From positions 82,690,001-82,754,000 of the forward strand of contig NC_134108.1 in the NCBI RefSeq assembly GCF_040939455.1: DNA of 64,000 nucleotides. The letters run 5' to 3'. The notes beneath the pieces are model-generated. The model did not search any database and was not told the DNA's origin. It saw nothing but the letters and a program-made list of their open reading frames with translations. A program made the translations under genes and the position numbers. Below are positions 1-12,071 of this stretch, piece after piece (the stretch's first letter is position 1; the number at the start of each line of letters is the position of its first letter). This stretch comes from Microcebus murinus (taxonomy: Eukaryota; Chordata; Mammalia; Primates; Cheirogaleidae).

Positions 1-1500
1 CCTTAATTAGGTGCCTTTGGTTTTTGTTTTTTTTTAAAAATCTAACAATGTGAGATATTACAAACTTCTGCTAATTTGGCAGATTTTGTGTATCTGTGAA
101 CTGAACCCTTTAGGAAATTTCACTAAATTGTCATTTTCTTAGGTAGGAATCACTTGAGGGCAGGGAATAGGAATTCTCTCAAAGGCCAAGCCAAGGCCAA
201 TTTAGACACTGAGCACAGGAGGCAGACGGCCTAGGACCCATGATACCTTTAGGAGTCATGGAAATGCTTTAATTTCTTATAAATCAAAAATAACATAATC
301 TAGCCTGAGTTATATTTCTCTTTTTACTAATGTAGTTGTTACAATATAATATTATTATTATTTTTTAAAGTGGTGGAAGGGGACCACAGATTCAAAATTG
401 CCTCTGGCAAAGAAAGGTATAGGTCAGCCCTGGCTCAAGTACAAAAGGAGTTCGTTACATGAAAATCTCATGGATCCTAAGGGTAGAAGTTGCCCTTGTG
501 CCTCAAAAGAAATGGACAATTGCCAGATTCTTTGTCTTTTTGGCTTTTGCTCAATCTCTGAGGCTGCCTGGGCTCTTGTCTGCTTCTCTCTGTGACTTTG
601 TTTTCTCGTATCTCTGCTCAGTCATCCTCTCACACAGGATCTTTGCCCCTGAGGCTCTTTGACCTCACTGTTCAGATATCCAGAGCTAATTGACTTAGTC
701 TAATTGTCCTTCTTTGTGTCAGCTCTGTACCTCTGGCCATCCCTCTGGAGTCCCTGAGCAGAGGATAGTGCTCTAATCAGGGTGGAAGGGAGGGGAGGTA
801 CAGTTAGAATTCCTGATCTCATAACAGTTCTTACACTACTGGGGCTCTTCCCCCCATTTTACTCTTCAATTTAGTACTAATTGTGATTATAAGGAATTGA
901 TGAATTTATTTTGCATAAGAACAAAGATTATTTCTCCATAATTTACAAGTATAGCTATTTAATTAGTCCCAGATATATATGAAACTACATTTTAATATTT
1001 AGCCCATGTGATTGGATTATGTTAACTGAACATGTTAAATGGAAACAATTGGTACAGAGGTAAAAATGAACTCATTTGTTTTTCACTATGATATCTTATA
1101 TAAATAAATTGTATATATATGAAATATTTTCTTTTCCAAATACACCCACACACAAATACATACAAATGATTTTACTTCACTAGGACAGAAAATATTTACC
1201 TAAAGGAGTTACTAGAGGTATCTGGATAAATGCAGATGTGCTGCCAGGAAGGACCACAAAGCACAACAATCCAAGAAGATGTGATTTAAACTCTATTTCA
1301 GCCTTGTTTCAAGGCCAATTTCAAGATAATCCATCAGACAATCAGTTCAAACAGGACATAGACAAATAAAAAGATGACATTTTAATCTGTTGTCATTGAT
1401 ATAGTCAGCAAATCCTTTCATTAAAGCAATCTTAATTATAATATCTATAGGACAATATAAAACATATATGTGCTAGAGAAAATTATTACATATCCCTGTA
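1..1500. other. AT-rich DNA without recognised gene
   Basis: I see no gene, splice-like exon or clear repeat here. The part from about 420 to 800 is richer in GC than its surroundings and has two overlapping short open frames (65 and 67 codons), but neither resembles a protein family and both lack a convincing context. The rest is AT-rich with scattered short homopolymers. Confidence 0.5.
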
Positions 1501-1504
1501 ATCA

Positions 1505-1725
1505 TACCAACATTTAATGAGTACATATTATGTCCCAGACTTGCTCTCAGAACTTGTACATCTCATACTATTCTACAACAAACAATATTGTTACCCCCAT
1601 TGCATAGATGTTAAAATTAATGCACAGAGATATTAAGTAACTTGCCCAAGCTCACATAGTTGGTAAGTGGCACAGCCAGAATATGAACACAGGCAGCCTG
1701 GCTCAGAGCCCAGGCTCAAGCAATG
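1505..1725 (-). repeat. MIR SINE, reverse orientation
   Basis: The order of blocks matches the reverse complement of the MIR consensus. It starts with a 'gagtacatattatgtcccag' type block, then 'ttacccccattgcatagatg', then 'taagtaacttgcccaagctc', then an acag...gtaagtggcacagccagaat block and a final 'caggcagcctggctcagagc'. MIR is an ancient tRNA-derived mammalian SINE. Divergence is high, as expected for its age. Confidence 0.85.
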
Positions 1726-1919
1726 CTGCCACACAAACACACAGATGTGTATGTGTGCTGTACACATACAGTAACCTCCATTATTTACAACAAGCTCTCT
1801 TTCTTATAGGCTAGGCATGGTAAAATTTTATATTCACTGAAATAAATTTGTTCTGCTTTAATCATATTGCCATACCTTTTATGGCCAATTAAGGTATTTA
1901 TTCTTCATTCTCTAATCCT

Positions 1920-2560
1920 CACCAAGCCCAGCTCCCTAATTGCTACATCACAATTTTAGCAGTGGTTGCATTCCTCTGAGCCCCAGACCCTGTATGGTCC
2001 TTTCTTTTGCTCCTTCAAGGGCGATAATAGCTTCTTGCTGTTAGCAGTAAGAAAGGGTCTCTCCTTGATCAAACTACAGTCAGGATACTCTGAACACTTT
2101 TTTTCAGCTAGGCCTTCACTTTTGGACTTCTGGATCCATCTTTGTATAGCCCAATTTTAGCAAAAATCCTTCTAAGTCAATTTAGAGAGCATTTCCCACC
2201 CTCAATATTTGATCACCCTGATATCTGATCAACTTCCTCATCCATGCTTAACCTCCAGGTGATATCTGATCACCCTGGCCTGTCTTCAACAAGATTCCTG
2301 TTAGGTTGGTTTACCCAGAATATTCCCTCACCCATGACGTTTCCTCTTAGTATTTTTCCATCCACTGATTTGCACCCTGCTCCCTGGCTGTAAGTCCTCA
2401 TTTGTCTGTGCTGTATTTGGAACAGAGCTCAGTTCTATACTGAGGTCTCTTTTCCTCTGTTGTAATAATTCCTAAATAAAATCTGTGTTTGCTACTTTAA
2501 CTAGAATCTAGCTCTATTATTTCTTTAAAGCTAGTCCCTGAGGTTAACATATCTCAGCTT
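1920..2560 (+). repeat. Probable ERV LTR-like element, unnamed
   Basis: A block of different composition: C/T-rich, with repeated 'gatatctgatca' and 'gatcaccctg' words at about 2208-2280. A polyadenylation signal (aataaa) at about 2474 follows a 'ctgaggtctcttttcctctgttg' type U3/R-like stretch. This layout resembles the 3' half of an old mammalian LTR. I could not fix the family or the TG...CA ends. A 64-codon open frame inside it is not meaningful. Confidence 0.45.
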
Positions 2561-2844
2561 GGTCCACTTAACCTCTAAATGACCCTTTTAGTAAAGTCTT
2601 CAATTAAACCCTTCACACGTTCATCTGATCCCTGGAAGGCCACTGATATAGCGAGAGAGACCTAGAATTAGAAATCTAGACTGTTTGAGTCCATCATGAT
2701 TCTCAAACCCACACATATAAGAAAAAGGAAGGCAAGAGGAGAAAAGTATCCTAAAATTATTCTGCACCCTTTCAAGACCACTGAAATGCTGATTGGCATT
2801 AGAATGACTTTTAAAGAAGGGAGGCTTCACAGCATAAGTCAACT

Positions 2845-2990
2845 ATCCAAACTTACTGAGCATTCACTCTGTGCATGGGGAGATACAAACAGCAATAAAT
2901 AAGCAATGTTCAAATCACAATCCCTGTGCTCTTTGAGTTTAAATGCTGGTGAAGAAAATATACAAATAAACATTGTATTAAATGTTATAG
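2845..2990. repeat. L2-like ancient repeat fragment
   Basis: The run 'ttactgagcattcactctgtgcat', then 'ggggagatacaaacagcaat', then 'atccctgtgctctttgagtt' and 'gaaaatatacaaataaac' follows the order of a common old mammalian LINE-type consensus (tactgagc...gggatacaaa...tccctgccctc...). I assign it to L2 by memory, so the family is uncertain. A second copy of the same consensus region lies near 32.98-33.12 kb. Confidence 0.45.
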
Positions 2991-5430
2991 GGCGATACAT
3001 TTGAAAAAAAATGTAACTGAGCCAGTCTTCAGGTATAGGGTAATAGACTTAGAAGACACGACTAAGGGCTACTAAGGTTGTATCTAAGAGTAAAGAGTGG
3101 CTGGGCAAGTAAAGAGAAGCAAGAACATTTTGGAAAAAAGAAAAACTAAAAGATGTGATTTATTTTAGACACAGTATTTCAAAAATATAGCATTCTTTTC
3201 TCTGTTGACTATTCTTAAATGTATTTTGTGATCTTAAAAATATTTTCCAGTATTTATCTAATATTTAATTATAATAAATATACCAATATGATTATAGCAG
3301 TAAGTACATTAAAATCATATTAAGTTTGTGATATAGCTAACTTACTAACTGGATATTATAGCTATCGAGAACTTTTTTAAAATTTAAATTTGAGACAAAA
3401 TTATACCTAATGTTATATGATTTTATTTTTTAATGAAATTTTAAGCTTTCCTTTTTAAAAGGAGCCATTTGCAATAAATCAAAGTTTTCATATAGTAGGA
3501 ATATTTAGCACTGATTTATCAAATTGAAGCATACTTATACATATTTGTGGACTCCAATTAAATGGAACATTTTGGAATTCTGTTTGTTTGCTTTTTAGAG
3601 CAAAACTGTATACTCTGTTTCTTTATTTAGGCAGCCTTTGAAGTAAAATAATTTGGTTCTCATGAATTCAGTCAAAAACTGACAATGTCAGCTTACTGCC
3701 ATATGAAACTGTGAACTGCGACCTCAATAGACTTATAATCTAAAAGTTATTGATAGAAATATTTTCTAAAAACAGTGAAAAGCTTTAAAGTAGGTGAATT
3801 CAAATTTGTTGCTGTTAAAAATAGCTGCTTCCTAGAGCACGCTGTTCTCTTCTTAACTTTTAATGAACTCTTGAAAGCTCACTTGAGAATGATAATCAGG
3901 TTGGCATTATTCTCTAAGTGCCCCAAATCTAAAATCAGAGCAAAACTTTTAAAATAACAAAGACATAATATTTGGGCTTAATAAGCCTAGATGCTTCAAT
4001 AACACAGTGCATATCTCGATATTCCAGTAGGTATCTTTGTTATATTTTATAAGAAACTTGGACAGCCTTCAAATTAAATGTAGACAATGCTTAATAATAA
4101 TTTGTTTAAAATGGTGAAATGCAATTGAATGGTAAAATTCTGTATAAATAATCAAATAGGTTATCAACATGGAGTAGGAACATATATTCACAACATTGCA
4201 CTTGTAAGGTTCATTCTAAAGCCTCTTTTAAATGGGGTATATATCAATGGCAATATGCAAATCTCAGTAATTGAGGCTCCTTTTATTTAATATTTTAGGC
4301 ATTTTATAAAAATATCAACTAAATCTTTGAAACAAGAAGATCATCAATTATAGCCATAATATAGCCCTTTGTCATATACAATAGTGGTAGTTTATTGGAG
4401 AGTGCTTAAACTGTATTTAAGCTTGCTTTCCTTTTTAATTTTTACCAAGTTAAGAAGAGCATAATTATTCATTTTGAATCATAAATCATTAATTCTGAGG
4501 GACAAAAAATGATAAATTATTTTGGAATTAACAAAATTTGATTTATTTCAACATTTTCTTATGGCCATTTTCAAACATATAGATAGCAAAGTTAAAAGAA
4601 TTTTATAATAAACAGTTATCTTCCGACTGCCATGATTTTCACACTTTATCATACTTATGTGTTAATGTCTATCAATCATAAATCTTTCCAACTGTCATCA
4701 ATTTATCTCATTTTAATACATTTTAATGTAAGTTAACAATATTGAATAGGTGAAATCCTAAATTTAGAATATTAAAAGAAGAACCATCTTAAATACTCTG
4801 AAATAATTGCCAAAAGTGACACGAATAGCATGTAATATCTAACCAAATAAATGTTTACAGAAAGTAAAAGCAAATCTTACATATTTTATATTTCAGTCAA
4901 GTGCATTAGCCAGGGTCTCATCAGGAAACCAGAAACTAAATAGTTCCAAAAGACCAAAATATTACCATGAGATCTTTATTGGTTATTTTATTTGGCTGAC
5001 TATAGATTCTCTCATTTTATGTACATTTTTATTAATGGGACTGAAATATTAAGGGGCTCTGACATTTGGAAGTATTACCCTTCACCTTTTTGGCCTTGAA
5101 TCCTTTCCCAGGCCCCTCCTGCTCTACTCCGTAGGGCAGACAGACTGATCCCTGCAGCCTGCCTCGCTGACACACAAGTCAACAAGGAGTCTAAAAGTAA
5201 TCTGATAAATTGAATTAATGCAGTCAAAGACTATATTTAAAATTAAATTTTGCAGAGCTATAAACAATTTATCAGTCCTGCCAGACCAGAGTCAACTGTG
5301 CCTGTACAAGTTCTTTTCTATTCCCTAGTTTAAAAAAAATCAACAAAACAAACTAAAAACCTCACATTTGTGAATACTATTTCTATCTTTAAAGAGCAAA
5401 TGGGACAATGGATGAAATATGAAAAAGAAG
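2990..5430. other. AT-rich unique DNA
   Basis: No gene, RNA or clear repeat seen. Composition is strongly AT-rich. A piece at about 4900-4990 ('gccagggtctcatcagga') may be the edge of an LTR-like repeat, but it is too short to call. Confidence 0.45.
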
Positions 5431-5720
5431 GATTTTCCTGATGTCATGTGGCTGTGGCATTTGATGTGGGAAACTTCTGGTTTCCTTCTTTGAGGCAGAA
5501 CAACAATAATGAAGAGCCAATTTAAATGGCTTTCAAAGCTCAGGGGGAAATTGAACCTGCTTTGGTCCTGATGTTTGGCAAGCTATCAGTCAAAAGAGCC
5601 CTGAACCCAGATCTGGTAAAAATGAGATCATTACATAAACACAGCAAGTTTTCAAGGTGTTCTGTTAATCTGACATGAGGAGGAGCTGTAATCATAGCTA
5701 CCAGCATCTCACAAATACAA
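5430..5720. other. Candidate conserved non-coding segment
   Basis: A repeat-free block with balanced composition and no CpG decay pattern. It contains words often seen in conserved vertebrate non-coding elements, such as 'caatttaaatggctttcaaa' and 'gagatcattacataaacaca', and runs up to 'ctgtaatcatagctacc'. No open frame is maintained. This is inferred from texture only; no alignment was possible. Confidence 0.25.
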
Positions 5721-8080
5721 AAGTTCTCTCTTTATTTCCCCCTCTGCTTAAATGATCTTATAAAGATACATACTTACACAGGGAGGGTGAATAGGTTTCA
5801 TCTTACGTCCGACTTGGATCAAGTGGTAGTGACAGCCTGGAGCCCCGTACTGAGTGTGACTGTGGATCCTCATATGGACCAGGTGGGGAAGAATGCCTGA
5901 CCAATGATCAATGCCATCTTTTGGAAAGGATGGAGGGAACTAGCAGGGAGTCATGTTTATTTGTCAGTCCTGTCACAAGCTCTAAACTGAAACTGCCTTT
6001 CAGTCATTGGCTGTGAAACATCAAGGCCATAGAATTGATTACTTGGTTTTAATATTGTAGCCTTTTCGACACTGTAAGAGTTAGTATAAAGCCATTTATT
6101 CTTGCTGACACAAATAAATGACAGTTTCATAGTGGCAAGTTTCATTGATTATTCAAATCATTTTGAAATGCTTTACATAATTTGGAATTACATTTGCTCT
6201 CATGTCAGCATAGTATCAAAGATATCTATTAAGACAGTTAAGTCTTTCATATGTTCTATAGAATTCCTGGACTAAACCTATAAAACATTACCAATTATTA
6301 CCTTAATTACAAAGAACAAAAAGATCCAAAACTTCTTCAATTCTATAACTAACAAGTGATTTATAAAGGAGTTTCTATTTGTTTTTCTTATAGTGAAATT
6401 GTTTAGATGAGAATGGATTGAGGAAAAACACATTAAAAATATAAAATAACAGTGAACATTGTTTTATTTTAATGGCAGGAGTTAGAGGAGAAAAATCACA
6501 ACAGATCCTTTTTATACTTTCCAATTCCCTTCCCTGTGATTGGGAAGTGCTAAATTGATTCCAATGCAGCATAGACTTTCTTTTTAATCTCTTCTTATGT
6601 CAACTTCAGTTATTTTTTTTTAAAGTTGTTTTGAACGGAAAGTAGATCTACTTGAGAAAAAAATGTAATGTTTGTCTTTACAGAGTACAAATATTTGGTA
6701 ATGTGTTTATAAAATGCCTACTTGGAGATTTCCTATGGGCACTACTATTTTGGATTTGAACCTTCTCCCCTGTCTCCACTTTAAAGTCCTGACTAAAATC
6801 CTCATTCAGGGCCCTCTTTTTTTCCCTCGACCCTGATCCGCACACCTGAATGTGCTTTTGCATTATCTGTATAAATATCTAACTTTGCATTAAGGTAGAG
6901 AGCACACGGTGTGGTGTTGACTTCATTTTTTTTTTTTTTTTTTACCCTGTTGTCTCCTCTGGCATCTACTTTCTTTGTGTATGCATGCATTTGTGTGTTT
7001 TCCGGATTTCCTAATAATGGTTAGTAAATATCTTCACTATTTAATGATAAAGGAACAAGTTGAGTCACAGAGATAAGAGTGAAGATGCCTTTGAAAACAG
7101 GAGATATCCCATGTATGCCAGTATTGGACACTGCCGTCTTTTGATTCCACCTTCCTCTAGAGAGTGGTACCCTTGTCCTCTGTTTGTCCACGTGGCCACC
7201 AGTGGATAGACTGTTAAGGCTGGATGCAGGGCAGCAGGTCCCTAGGACTGTTGTTCATAATGGGCATCCTCTGGCATAGTGTCCTGTGAAATTCTCTGGG
7301 TGATAATATGCAATCACCTTCTTCCCCCTTCCTATTATTTCATTCTAACTCACAGCTCTGCGGGTTTATATTCTCTTTGTGATTTTGCCCATACACTCAG
7401 GTCTGATTTGGTTTTTCAAATGAGAGATTCCCCTTTAACGCAAAGGAATCTATAGGATGCTCAAAGAAGAGGTTGCCTCAGTAGAAATAAATGTGATCAA
7501 TTTGGTACCACCATCTACTCTACTGTAGATAATATTTTAAGTTTCTCATAAATAAACTCCAAATATTAAAACTTTTGTCAGCCAAACTATGAAGGTTCCT
7601 TCTCCTCTGCTAGTATTCAAAATATATACAACATTCCAAGAATTATATCCATTTGTTTTCATAAAATTTCTTTGAAATATTCATCTCTAAAAATTTCTAG
7701 GAACAAATTAGCTGGATTTCTCTTTAGAATGACCTCATTTACGTGGTGAGTTTTTCTCTCAATAGCAGAAATTTACACAAAGAGATGAGCTAGTCCTTTC
7801 AAATTGAATGGCCTGAAGTTTCTGCTGATGGAAAGTGCTTATTAAAAGAAAAGTTTTTGCAATTGTTCTTAAATAGGGAAGAGCTTATGTCCATTAATGA
7901 TGTAGGTTGGATGTTTCAGGATTCATGAACCAAAATATGTAGACTATAAGGAAATGTTTTCATTATAAATAAATGCCCCTTTTTAAAACAATATTTTAAT
8001 ATTCCTTTTATTAATTTTTCTCTGGGGAAAAATTATACAAAAGTTACACTTATATGTTAAAGTAAAAAGAGCCCCATATA
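5720..8080. other. Mostly unique AT-rich DNA
   Basis: No gene found. A stretch at 5785-5955 has unusual wording (gtccgacttggatcaagtgg, then agccccgtactgagtgtgac) and could be an old repeat that I do not recognise. There is a run of 18 T at 6926-6943. Short minus-strand open frames around 6375-6990 have no family resemblance. Confidence 0.4.
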
Positions 8081-8162
8081 GCCATCAAAATCACCTGGGA
8101 AACTGTACAAATATTGCATGTGCCCAGACCTATCTATTAGAGATTCTGAATCAACAGATTTG
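8080..8162 (+). repeat. MER5A-like hAT remnant
   Basis: The words 'atcaaaatcacctgggaaac', 'cccagacctatctattagag' and 'attctgaatcaacag' match the order in the non-autonomous hAT-Charlie element MER5A (aatcacctgg...cccagacc...gaatcag). Only the left half remains. No terminal inverted repeats are visible. Confidence 0.6.
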
Positions 8163-8429
8163 ACATAACATCTTTGATCCTGCCATTTATCTATGACTAT
8201 TTCCTGTAGTCTTGCTTTGTTTTACATAGAAGTCACAACATGAAGACTTTCTTGCAACTCACAAACTTGAATACCTCTTCTATATGTTCTTCTAGCACCC
8301 TCTCTCAAACATATTTTCAACTCATTATCAATAACCACATTATCTCTAGATTACTAGGTTCTATTTTTTAATGCCCATGTGTCTATCACTAACTCTCACA
8401 ATGGTAAGAATGATGCTTTTGTGTCTGTC

Positions 8430-8464
8430 ACTGACATCCTTGATAGACATTCAAGGATGTCAGT
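8430..8464. repeat. Perfect 13-bp inverted repeat, 9-nt loop
   Basis: The arm actgacatccttg (8430-8442) is followed by nine bases and then its exact reverse complement caaggatgtcagt (8452-8464). It is not followed by a T-run or linked to a gene, so it is not read as a terminator. Confidence 0.9.
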
Positions 8465-8929
8465 TGAAATTAAAATAAGTAAAAAGATTGAAAAAATGAA
8501 TGAAATACATAAAATGAGCAACCTGAAATAAATAAAACAAATTGGCAATACTAAGAAATTAATATACAATCCTAACTGTGCATCAAATGTTTCTATTTAT
8601 TTTGAAAAACTGCTTCTAATTCTTCATGGTGTGATCTAAGCTTTTTACTTTTTAGTTCTTCCTCATTGGTTTCTACTGTTTGTATTACAATCTTCCACAT
8701 TCTTAAATGATTGCTGTCTCACTTAAATTTTCTTTATAACTTGTTTTTCTCTGTTTTGTTGACCTTTTTCAGTCTTCCTCAACCAATCACCCAATTCAAA
8801 ACTGCTCTAAATTGCAAGGCCATTCAATAAAATTAAAACATAGCAATGTGTTGGTTAGTTAAAAATTCAATATAAGTGGCAATAGTTATAATATTATGTA
8901 TACTACAATATAAACATAATAGTTATAAT

Positions 8930-9085
8930 ATGTTCTACTTAGTAATCTGTGGCCATATCTATATATCTACCTATCATGTATCTATCATCTCTTTAGGTAC
9001 CTAATATATACCTACCATCGATCTAGCTATTTATCATATCTTTCTTTCTATTTCTATATCTGTCTCTCAATCTATGTATCCATTT
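8930..9085. repeat. Degenerate TATC/TCTA tetranucleotide repeat
   Basis: Many imperfect copies of ctat/atct (tatatctacctatcatgtat, then tctatcat, cgatctagctatttatc, tttctatttctatatctgtc). This is a decayed microsatellite leading into a MIR. Confidence 0.75.
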
Positions 9086-9245
9086 TATCTTTATAATAAA
9101 CCCAAATAGTAGAAATTATTAATCCAATTTTACAAAAAGCCTCAATTCTATATTATATATAACCTGCACAAGATTATTAAATATTAACTGGTAGGGTCAG
9201 AATTCAACCTCAAGCTTCTCTGATTACAAACCCTATGGCCTTTGA
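9085..9245 (-). repeat. MIR SINE, reverse orientation
   Basis: Matches diverged reverse MIR: 'ttataataaacccaaatagt', then 'ttattaatccaattttacaa', then 'acctgcacaagattattaaa', then 'ggtagggtcagaattcaacc'. Family order is right but identity is low. Confidence 0.65.
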
Positions 9246-10865
9246 AAATCTTCAACAGCAAAGAACTATGGAATCAAGGCACTATGGAATAAGTGGAAAG
9301 GTATCTGTTTTACCTAATGTTAAAGTTTAAATAAGAGCAGTGTCATCCACTAGCAGAATTAGTGATAGTGCTGTCCAGGCTGAGGATACTTTCTAGACAG
9401 TCACCATCATCATGCAGAATCATTTAGCTAGCTAACTCCATTAGACTTACTGAAATTAATAAGATAGCCAGTATGGGTCAACACCAAAGAAAGTTATTAT
9501 AAAGGGCTTAATCTCCTACAACAAACATGAATGAGAGAAAAAAGAAATCCAAAATAGAAAGGCATTTCATATTTTTTTTAAAAAGTAATATAAATGAGTT
9601 TACATGCTCAAAGAGAAAAAGTCCGTCATCTGCCACTTAGACTAATAAAAGCCAGGGAATGTATAATAATGATCAACAGCAGGCCATATATAAAAATTTC
9701 TAACTTTAAACATATCAAAGGCCTTTCTTTAAGAGGTCCATCTAAACCATGAAAACAAGTGATTAATTAAAATGAAACAGTAATTTATGAAATTTGGCTT
9801 GTCAACAAAATGCAAAAGGAATGCCCCACCAAAAAAGAATAATGTAAAATTTATTTCTAGACAGAAATATGGAAAGCTTTTTTATAAAACATAAACTCAG
9901 AGTTGAACATTTTGATGTCAAGGTTAAATCCATCCCACACAAATTTCCTCAGAGAGCGTACTTTCTTAGGATTCTTTGTGGTTCTCTGAGGTCTTTTTAT
10001 TCTCACTGACTGATCTGACTTAACAGCACAGGTGATAATTCTCTAAGATTAAGAAATACCACACTACAAGAGATTTGTACAATGGAATCAATTTACAGGA
10101 AAATGAAAAGGGCTTTAGTTAATCAAAGCAATCTAGAGTTTTCAGATGTTCTTTAAAGCAAATGCTCATGAAAAGTTAATTACAATTTGCCTAGATTTGC
10201 TTTATGCTGACCTCCAGTATTATAAAAATAAATGGCTAATTTTCTTGACTGAAGGATCCCTACACTATATGATCTCTAAAATAGTTTAATTTTCAACTAT
10301 TTGGAGCCAAGTTAGAAACTGACATTTAATTACATGGAATCATTAGGACAAAAATTACATAAAGGCTTATGATTCAGAATTTTTCATATAATGTGAAAAC
10401 TTCTATTCCTACATTATAAATTTAAATATTTTTAGAAGAAGCTCATGAGGACTTTTTTGCTCTATGTCAGAACAACAATATATCAAGTTCAGGAACTTCC
10501 TTATCCAAAGACTTTCATTATTCACTTGTGATTTTTATTTTAATTTTAAATGAGGTTATGCAAAATCTCATAATTTTCTCTTTTAGAATTATTTTTAGAA
10601 TATAAAAATGACATATGTCAATTTTCAAAAATACACAAAGTATAGAAAATTTTAAATCTAAAACTCATGGGAGGCATTATTGGTAATAACATTATTATAT
10701 ATTTCATTTCCATTTTTAAGGCAGAAAAACAAAGAGAAAAAAGTCTATATTCATCCTTTAATTTCTGAAATAGGTATTTGATTCCATAGTGACACAATAA
10801 TATTGAAAACTAGGATTTGTTTAAAGAGAAAATGAGAAATTCCAAAAGTTCCCCTTAAATATTAA
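9245..10865. other. AT-rich unique DNA
   Basis: No gene, RNA or recognised repeat. Long stretches are strongly AT-rich. Confidence 0.45.
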
Positions 10866-11810
10866 GATTCAAGCTTGGCTAATTCAGATCGTAAAAGCTT
10901 ACTGTAAACCACTGATAACGGGATTTAAGAGAAGCTCTGGCCAGGCAAGAAATGGAATAGAAACCTTCAGAGGGGAGGAAGGGGAGGTTCAGATAAACAG
11001 AACCTAGAAAGAGACTATCCCTTTGGGCCTCAGCCAAACACAGGAAAGGGCTGAGAAAATCCAGGACATAAATGTCAGATATGCTAATGGAGAAACCAAG
11101 AACATCTGAGCATCTGTTCCTCTTCCCCATCACATTTAATGTGTCACAGGCAGTTATTTTGTCTCTGTAGGATCAAAAGCACTGAAAAACTATGCAGAGC
11201 TTGTCTATCTGGACTCTCAGTGATCCCCATATGTGCTATATGATATAGCCAGCAGGTTGACCCCATCAACATAGAAGTCAGACTGGGAGGAGATAACCAG
11301 CAGCAAGAGCCAGGAGTCTCACCTGCTGTGGACTATAATAGCAGAGGTTAAGCAGGTCCCCAAATATCATTCCTGCACAGCCCCAGTCCTTAGGAGATCA
11401 AAAGAGCCCCAGACAATGGCACATAGTCCAGGGTCCTTTCCCTATTCCCAGAAGACATATTCATAGGCTTTCTTTTGCATCCTGGTGCCATCTTGGAATG
11501 AGAAGTCAAGCACTCTTACTGAAAATTTACTCAGAAGAGACTTCTCACTGCAAGTTTAGATTTGTTCCCCTCTGCTCTCTCTATTACCCACTTCTACCCA
11601 TTAGTGTTAGAAGAAAGCAAGAAGAAATTGTACTTAGAAGGAAGCACAAATTTTTTAAGGCAATCTGTGTTACAGTGAGTAAAATTTAATTTTGACATGC
11701 TATATAGTAGTTTCCAGAAATGATTTTAGGACTGGATATTTTGCAATTATAGACTTTCTATTAAAAAGCCTCATATTTTTCACCTTTGTCATTCCTCTAC
11801 ATTCTAGCAG
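10865..11810. other. GC-richer block of unknown origin
   Basis: Between about 10,870 and 11,480 the sequence is less AT-rich than its flanks and has an 84-codon minus-strand open frame (10879-11133) plus a 63-codon plus-strand frame (11498-11689). Neither has a recognisable motif and neither is near a splice-like context that I trust. It could be an unrecognised old retroelement. Confidence 0.3.
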
Positions 11811-11814
11811 CTTT

Positions 11815-12030
11815 CTGCATTATCCCATACTGTAGTCACTAGCCACTTGCAGCAATTTAAATTAAAATGAATTAAAACAATAAAATTAAAACTTCAGTTT
11901 CCTGGTTACACTGGCCACATTTTAAGTGCTCAACCGCCCACATTTTAAGTGCTCAACCGCCATATGTGTCTAGTGCATACTACATAAGGCAACACAGATA
12001 CTGAATATTACCATCCTCACAACAAGTTTT
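11815..12030 (+). repeat. hAT-type MER element (non-autonomous DNA transposon)
   Basis: The blocks 'gtagtcactagccacttgca', 'atttaaattaaaatgaatta', 'cttcagtttcctggttacac', 'ctggccacattttaagtgct' and 'catatgtgtctagtgcatac' follow a common mammalian MER element (tagccactagccacatgtgg...tcaagtgctcaatagcc...). It carries an internal 23-bp tandem duplication. Family name not assigned with certainty. Confidence 0.7.
11916..11961. repeat. Perfect 23-bp tandem duplication
   Basis: Two adjacent identical 23-bp copies, 11916-11938 and 11939-11961, each starting cacattttaagtgctcaacc. The second copy is extra relative to the parent MER element, so it arose after that insertion. Confidence 0.95.
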
Positions 12031-12042
12031 ATTGGGCATTAC

Positions 12043-12071
12043 TGACAATAGACTGTCATTGTCTATTGTCA
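12043..12071. repeat. Perfect 11-bp inverted repeat, 7-nt loop
   Basis: Arms tgacaatagac (12043-12053) and gtctattgtca (12061-12071) flank tgtcatt. It lies just downstream of the MER element. Confidence 0.95.

Noticed and set aside
2450..2480. Poly-A signal as the end of a host gene
   Set aside because: It sits in an LTR-like block and has no exon upstream.
8930..9085. Repeated short words that could suggest a CRISPR-like array
   Set aside because: It is a degenerate tetranucleotide microsatellite with no spacer structure, in a mammalian genome.
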